43,999 nucleotides of DNA from positions 1 through 43,999 of the IMG/VR virus record IMGVR_UViG_3300036770_001292; one strand, written 5' to 3'. This DNA comes from a virus. A program made the translations under genes and the position numbers. Positions 40,195-43,999 of the stretch are shown here, in pieces (the stretch's first letter is position 1; each line of letters begins with the position of its first letter). The notes under the pieces were generated by a model. That model was not told where the DNA came from, searched no databases, and worked only from the letters and a program-made list of their open reading frames with translations.

Positions 40195-40423
40195 ATAACA
40201 TTTCCACTTTGTTTATTGCATCGTTTAATGTTGGGTCACTATCAGCCATGAACACGGCTTCTTTTAAGTTAGCCCAGCGACTAGTCAACTCTTGTTCTTT
40301 TTTGTATACAGGATCTTGCCAATGTAAAGTGCGGACGGTCTCTCCCGACTTGCGAGAGTAGACCGTCTTGCCACCATCTGGACTTTCGTAGATGGTTATT
40401 TCTTCAAGACCTTTTATGATCAT
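40166..40423 (-). CDS. Small hypothetical protein, 85 aa
   Basis: The start is ATG 40423, just inside the end of the VWA gene (20-nt overlap). A longer frame up to 40543 lies within the VWA gene and is a shadow. The sequence IIKGLEEITIYESPDGGKTV ... DPTLNDAINKVEMLYALKKK is a small alpha/beta domain. Function unknown. Confidence 0.6.
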   Translation of the reverse strand: MIIKGLEEITIYESPDGGKTVYSRKSGETVRTLHWQDPVYKKEQELTSRWANLKEAVFMADSDPTLNDAINKVEMLYALKKKESI

Positions 40424-41711
40424 TGTAAATTGCAAAAGTACCGAATGGGGGATTCGGATCGGGGTCACCGTGAATGATCCATGTAGTATCGCAATAGTCA
40501 GCATCACCCCAACTACCACAAGGATATCCATCAGTGAAAACAATCAAACGTTTGGGTTCGATTGCTTCTTTCTTCAAGTAATCAAAGATAGCATCAAAGT
40601 CAGTACCACCGCCACCTTGCGGTTCGTAAGTATCGATAGTATCCATGTTCTCGCTAGTGAAGTTAGCAGGGTTATAGATATCAGTATCAAAACAAAATAC
40701 ATGAACCTTGTAACCATCAAACGAACTCATCATACCTGCAATCTCACCTAAGAAAGCCTGAGCCTGAGTATTTGAGATTGAACCCGACATGTCGATTGCT
40801 ACAGTAACATCGATTTCTTCGCCGGGGGTCATACCGGGCATGATAGCATCCATGTGCCAACCCCTACGTGAAGGGCGCATCCAACTAAAGTCAGTACGAA
40901 TAGCACTGGTCAAGTTAGTCTGAATCAGTTCACGCCAAGGCATCACAGGGTTAGTATGTTGCTTGATCAGACGTTCAACACCTTTAGGCAACGTACCGGC
41001 TTCAGCACTTTGTGCGGCGTTGAGAATAGCCTGCTTGACTTCTTGACGGACACGCTCACGCTCCTCATCAGTCATCTTAGGGCGCTTATTCTTACCTTCT
41101 TTGTCCCCGTCACCTTCTTCGCCTTCACCATCACCTTCACCGTCCATGTGATCATCAATCATTTGGTCGATGAGGTCATCGATAGAAATCTTTTGAACAT
41201 TCTTCATGAGGTCATCATAGATTTCTTCAGCGGCCTTACCATCATACTTTGCTTCGTACAAGCAAGGTACTGTAGTAATGAACTCACCAACCTTATGGCG
41301 CTTCAAGTCAGCATTAACCGCGTAGTCATCGGCAATGTTCCAAATTTGAGGATCACGATCACCTCGGCGATTCATATGATCATACACCACGTGCAACACT
41401 TCATGACCTACAAGGAATTCTACCTCTTTAGGCTTCAGCATCATAATGAAACGTGAATTGTAATAGAACTTGAGACCGTCAGTTGCGGCAGTGCTACACC
41501 ATTCATCAGCATTAATTAGTTGTAGTCGGGTAGCGAGATTACCAAAAAACGAATGACGCAACAATAGGCCAATACGTGCAGTAACCAAACGTTCACGTGC
41601 GTTATGATCAACCTTGGGGTCAGTAGGACCTACAAGGTTTTCGAATTTCTTACTACGTTTCTTCTTGCCTTTAGTGCCGGGAAGAACATCAGACATTTTG
41701 AGAATATGCAT
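40404..41711 (-). CDS. Zincin-like metallopeptidase / VWA domain protein (DUF2201-like)
   Basis: The 435-aa protein starts at ATG 41711 (GGAG at 6 nt). Residues 102-112 hold GHEVLHVVYDH, an HExxH motif (H103, E104, H107) with extra D111/H112. A Glu/Gly/Asp-rich linker (190-210) leads to a von Willebrand A domain with the MIDAS start IDMSGS (D307, S309, S311) and FTDGYP. This is the DUF2201-type architecture, usually paired with a MoxR ATPase, here encoded at 42057-43154. The pair could be a chaperone or proteolytic maturation system; its target is unknown. Confidence 0.85.
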   Translation of the reverse strand: MHILKMSDVLPGTKGKKKRSKKFENLVGPTDPKVDHNARERLVTARIGLLLRHSFFGNLATRLQLINADEWCSTAATDGLKFYYNSRFIMMLKPKEVEFLVGHEVLHVVYDHMNRRGDRDPQIWNIADDYAVNADLKRHKVGEFITTVPCLYEAKYDGKAAEEIYDDLMKNVQKISIDDLIDQMIDDHMDGEGDGEGEEGDGDKEGKNKRPKMTDEERERVRQEVKQAILNAAQSAEAGTLPKGVERLIKQHTNPVMPWRELIQTNLTSAIRTDFSWMRPSRRGWHMDAIMPGMTPGEEIDVTVAIDMSGSISNTQAQAFLGEIAGMMSSFDGYKVHVFCFDTDIYNPANFTSENMDTIDTYEPQGGGGTDFDAIFDYLKKEAIEPKRLIVFTDGYPCGSWGDADYCDTTWIIHGDPDPNPPFGTFAIYNDHKRS

Positions 41712-41738
41712 TAGAGGCTCCTTTACTTGAATAACACT

Positions 41739-41767
41739 ATTGTAGCACTGTTTGGAATTAATGTCAA
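41739..41767 (-). promoter_or_regulatory. Sigma-70 promoter of the VWA gene
   Basis: Minus strand: TTGACA, 17-nt spacer, TACAAT, about 20 nt leader to GGAG and ATG 41711. Confidence 0.75.
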
Positions 41768-41770
41768 GCC

Positions 41771-42004
41771 TCAATTTAGTGTGCGGGTAGGAGGTTGAAT
41801 GTCACGTATATTGACTTCCAACCCATCAAAAAGTTCATCACGTTCCTCATCCGTCATATCTTCGATATTAACGGCATGATCAAAAAACTCTCCGGTCTCT
41901 ACCATTTCATTAATCTCAGCAATCATGGCATCCAATTCTTCCTGAGTACCAGTAAAATTATCAAAACATCCGGGAGCAAAAACAACTTTAGGTTTGATAG
42001 TCAT
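41771..42004 (-). CDS. Small acidic protein, 77 aa, conserved in T4-like phages
   Basis: It begins TIKPKVVFAPGCFDNFTGTQ and continues with Glu-rich helices (EELDAMIAEINEMVETGEFF). The APGCFDNFTGTQEEL block resembles a small conserved T4-like family of unknown function. It is between the MoxR ATPase and VWA genes, so it may belong to that module. No Shine-Dalgarno is seen; an A+T stretch (TAAATATAAATT) precedes the ATG. Confidence 0.7.
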   Translation of the reverse strand: MTIKPKVVFAPGCFDNFTGTQEELDAMIAEINEMVETGEFFDHAVNIEDMTDEERDELFDGLEVNIRDIQPPTRTLN

Positions 42005-42020
42005 AATTTATATTTAGTAA

Positions 42021-42049
42021 AAAAGGGGAGGGGTTTCCCCACTCCCCCG
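42021..42049 (-). terminator. Rho-independent terminator after the MoxR gene
   Basis: Minus strand: GC-rich hairpin (GGGG-AAA-CCCC core with flanking imperfect G/C pairs) followed by six T's, 8 nt after the MoxR stop. Confidence 0.75.
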
Positions 42050-42056
42050 GAGCAAC

Positions 42057-43154
42057 TTAGTTGCCTGCTTCAACAATGTACTTACCGTACTTCTTGTGGA
42101 AGTCATCAAAGTTTTTCAACTGACTAGGTTCAATCGGCAACTTGTAAGTCTTAAGTGCGATCTTAGCACCCATAACGACCAGTTCAGTCTCAAAGTTTGC
42201 CATGATGTAACTGAAGAAATTATCAGCCATTGCATGGAATTCTTTGTTGTTGACCTTCTTGTTGTCAAGAGCATCCTTCAACTCATAGCACATTGAAATG
42301 GTCAGTGAGTACATAGCAGAAATTTCTTTGACTGCGAGGTCCTTAACCTTGCCTGAGAGAATATCGCTAGGTTCGGGCATACGACCTGCAACCTTACGGT
42401 GTGCCATAAACTTGACTGCAAGACCCTCACCAACTGCACCTGCTACAAGATTGAACAATGTATCAGTATCAGAGTCCTCATCATTCAAGAGGTCGCTAAC
42501 GAAAACCCAACTGCGGGGAGTAGCAAATGCACGGCTTGACGATTTGTTATCAAAATCGTAAATGTCCTGCTTTGCGAACGACAAGTAACCAACAACGTCT
42601 TTGTGAATACCTTTGTTCACAGCCCAGTTTTGCCATGAAGTAAAGTCGGGACGCATTTCAAGGTGAACGAAACGATTAGCAAGGGGCATCGGCATGCGAT
42701 AAGTAACACCCTTGTCACTATCACGATTACCTGCCGCTACGATAACAACGTTATCGGGTAGCACATACTTACCAACACGACGGTTAAGCACCAACTGATA
42801 ACCTGCAGCCTGTACTGCGGGCGGAGCACTGTTCATTTCATCGAGGAACAATACAATCAATGGATACTGACTAGCAAGTTCAGCATCGGGCAGATCAACA
42901 GGGGGAGCCCAGTCCATCTTACCATTATCTTTGTTGAAGAAAGGGATACCGCGAATGTCAGTCGGCTCCATTTGCGCCATACGCAAGTCAATCATAAAAC
43001 CACCAAGTTCATCAGTGATTTCGCTCACGACCTCACTCTTGCCGATACCGGGAGGGCCCCACAAGAAAACGGGACGCTTAGACTTGAATGCCTTGAGCAA
43101 TGCCTTACGGGCTTGCACACTTGTAATAGTAAGATTGTCAGAAACTTTGCTCAC
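42057..43154 (-). CDS. MoxR-type AAA+ ATPase
   Basis: The 365-aa protein has Walker A GPPGIGKS (33-40), Walker B VLFLDEMNSAP, sensor 1 VIVAAGNRDSD and a PMPLANRFVHLEM segment. These are MoxR/RavA-like features, and the typical partner is a VWA protein. It is a single-gene unit with its own promoter (43186) and terminator (42021). The adjacent zincin-VWA gene makes a MoxR-VWA chaperone pair the best reading. Confidence 0.9.
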   Translation of the reverse strand: MSKVSDNLTITSVQARKALLKAFKSKRPVFLWGPPGIGKSEVVSEITDELGGFMIDLRMAQMEPTDIRGIPFFNKDNGKMDWAPPVDLPDAELASQYPLIVLFLDEMNSAPPAVQAAGYQLVLNRRVGKYVLPDNVVIVAAGNRDSDKGVTYRMPMPLANRFVHLEMRPDFTSWQNWAVNKGIHKDVVGYLSFAKQDIYDFDNKSSSRAFATPRSWVFVSDLLNDEDSDTDTLFNLVAGAVGEGLAVKFMAHRKVAGRMPEPSDILSGKVKDLAVKEISAMYSLTISMCYELKDALDNKKVNNKEFHAMADNFFSYIMANFETELVVMGAKIALKTYKLPIEPSQLKNFDDFHKKYGKYIVEAGN

Positions 43155-43185
43155 AGTTTGCTCCTAAAAAATTTGTGATGTTTGA

Positions 43186-43214
43186 AGTATATATCAACTA
43201 CGATTATTTGTCAA
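43186..43214 (-). promoter_or_regulatory. Sigma-70 promoter of the MoxR gene
   Basis: Minus strand: TTGACA, 17-nt spacer, TATACT. The first spacer bases (AATAATC) match the promoters at 19035 and 19800. Confidence 0.72.
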
Positions 43215-43218
43215 CTAC

Positions 43219-43488
43219 TTAGATTACCCGAAAAGAATTATATGACCGAATCGGGCTACGTTTATTGGTATGCTTGTTCTCATACTTAATAACGATACCT
43301 TTAACTGCAAGGGCAGTAGCCAACACACTAAGGTCGCAATCTTCCTCAAGGTACACGGTACAACCTTTTTGATAACTAAAGGGTGAAATCTTATCGGCTA
43401 TACCCAGTTCGTAAAGTTTTTGAAGTTTAACTGCGCCCCAGCCATGACCGGGGTCAGTATAAAATTTAACCTTAAATTCCTTCGACAT
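43219..43488 (-). CDS. Hypothetical early protein, 89 aa
   Basis: The start is ATG 43488 (GGAG 9 nt upstream, inside the end of 43491-43778); an extension to 43503 is not needed. KVKFYTDPGHGWGAVKLQKL with FSYQKGCTVYLEEDCDL looks like a small beta domain seen in uncharacterised phage and plasmid proteins. Function unknown. Confidence 0.68.
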   Translation of the reverse strand: MSKEFKVKFYTDPGHGWGAVKLQKLYELGIADKISPFSYQKGCTVYLEEDCDLSVLATALAVKGIVIKYENKHTNKRSPIRSYNSFRVI

Positions 43489-43490
43489 GA

Positions 43491-43778
43491 TTAGTTGCTC
43501 CAATATGCTTCGCTAGCAGGGTTACAAGCCCACGGTGTGTCACTGGCAATTTCTACATCCTTACCGGTCATCAGATTTTTGACAATCATAGTTGCCGGTT
43601 GAACATCAAATCGCCAACCATTCTTTTTGGGATACAATACTTGTGCAAGATCACTTAGTTCACGTTGGACCGTATCACGTGCCATACCCGAAAAAGGATA
43701 CTTTGCAACAAAACGCTCACCGGACTTGCACCGCTTATCCGCTTTGTATACACTAACAATCCAATCTTGCTTAGTCAT
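43491..43778 (-). CDS. Hypothetical early protein, 95 aa
   Basis: An alpha/beta protein with DWIVSVYKADKRCKSGERFV and a helix (ARDTVQRELSDLAQVLYP). GGAG lies 6 nt upstream, and the perfect promoter at 43808 about 30 nt upstream. Function unknown. Confidence 0.68.
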   Translation of the reverse strand: MTKQDWIVSVYKADKRCKSGERFVAKYPFSGMARDTVQRELSDLAQVLYPKKNGWRFDVQPATMIVKNLMTGKDVEIASDTPWACNPASEAYWSN

Positions 43779-43807
43779 TTATTGCTCCGTTACTCGACTG
43801 TCTATAT

Positions 43808-43836
43808 ATTATAGACCCAAACTGATTTAATGTCAA
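43808..43836 (-). promoter_or_regulatory. Perfect consensus sigma-70 promoter
   Basis: Minus strand: TTGACA, 17-nt spacer ending TTTGGGTC, TATAAT, before gene 43491-43778. Confidence 0.88.
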
Positions 43837-43838
43837 CC

Positions 43839-43999
43839 TTAGGCCGACACTTGTTGGCAGTGCCAACCCTCACGCTCAATCTTACGCTTTGCGGACATCA
43901 TAGACTTGCGGTGAGCCATAAACTCAGGGGTAGGTTGAGCATGAATACCACCCAATTCTATCATTGCCAGCAATGCGGAGTCACGCTTTGCATAGGTCT
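43839..43999 (-). CDS. C-terminal part of an unidentified gene running off the right edge
   Basis: An open frame from the edge to TAA 43839 ends ...AKRKIERE-GWHCQQVSA. It is basic and helical (EFMAHRKSMMSAKRKIERE). No start is inside the window, so length and function cannot be judged. Confidence 0.6.
   Translation of the reverse strand, partial: TYAKRDSALLAMIELGGIHAQPTPEFMAHRKSMMSAKRKIEREGWHCQQVSA

Noticed and set aside
40424-40543. N-terminal extension of the 85-aa gene with a hydrophobic segment
   Set aside because: It sits inside the VWA coding region in another frame; the ATG at 40423 gives a normal short overlap.
40956-41456. 166-aa plus-strand frame
   Set aside because: Antisense shadow of the zincin-VWA gene, whose motifs are intact.

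Overview
The window is part of the genome of a large tailed phage of the T4-like myovirus group. The evidence is a set of T4-type replication, recombination and packaging genes: gp41 helicase, gp61 primase, UvsW, UvsX, gp32 and the gp17 large terminase, plus probable gp62 and UvsY counterparts. There is also near-complete one-strand gene packing with 1-4 nt start/stop overlaps, and late-promoter-like ATAAATA boxes before virion genes. All genes are on the minus strand except one (6571-6951). The DNA is A+T rich. A BPSL0761-like gene (family known from beta/gammaproteobacteria) and perfect TTGACA-17-TATAAT promoters suggest a proteobacterial host with a standard sigma-70, probably aquatic. The host assignment is inference. 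No tRNA, rRNA, CRISPR array, insertion sequence or integrase was seen.

Layout. 23-3247: virion-associated or conserved phage proteins, one with a nucleotidyltransferase-like KxDG motif. 3289-5650: helicase and primase. 5696-6951: a virion-type protein divergent from the only plus-strand gene. 6948-8761: peptide deformylase, a tiny protein resembling the core of bacterial DNA polymerase III alpha (DnaE), and a DEDD exonuclease. 7992-13645: most members of a family of small proteins ending in a conserved F-x-L-R-W tail, interrupted by a radical SAM / PhyH-like dioxygenase fusion (9006-11060). 13629-17911: zinc-finger protein, gp62-like clamp loader subunit, UvsW and a HARP-like protein. 17962-20064: AAA+ ATPase and small early genes behind near-identical strong promoters. 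20166-24877: unknown genes, UvsY-like, UvsX, the BPSL0761-like gene and gp32. 25041-34938: large virion-associated protein, terminase, fibre-like protein flanked by two paralogous P-loop proteins, methyltransferase, two tagged small proteins, lipoprotein and spanin pair. 34943-38512: aminotransferase, epimerase, thymidylate synthase and dihydrofolate reductase. 38509-43999: conserved unknowns, a MoxR ATPase with a zincin-VWA partner, and early genes running off the right edge.

How the genes work together. The replication and recombination genes would form the usual T4 replisome and recombination-dependent replication machinery; polymerase gp43, clamp gp45 and gp44 are not in this window. ThyA and DHFR supply dTMP. 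Three promoter classes are visible: consensus sigma-70 promoters with leaders, sigma-70-like promoters placed so that the transcript would start at or next to the ATG (leaderless), and T4-type late boxes. The least explained parts are the F-x-L-R-W small-protein family with its reused gene-junction sequence, the mini-DnaE protein, the radical SAM-dioxygenase fusion and the MoxR/zincin-VWA module.
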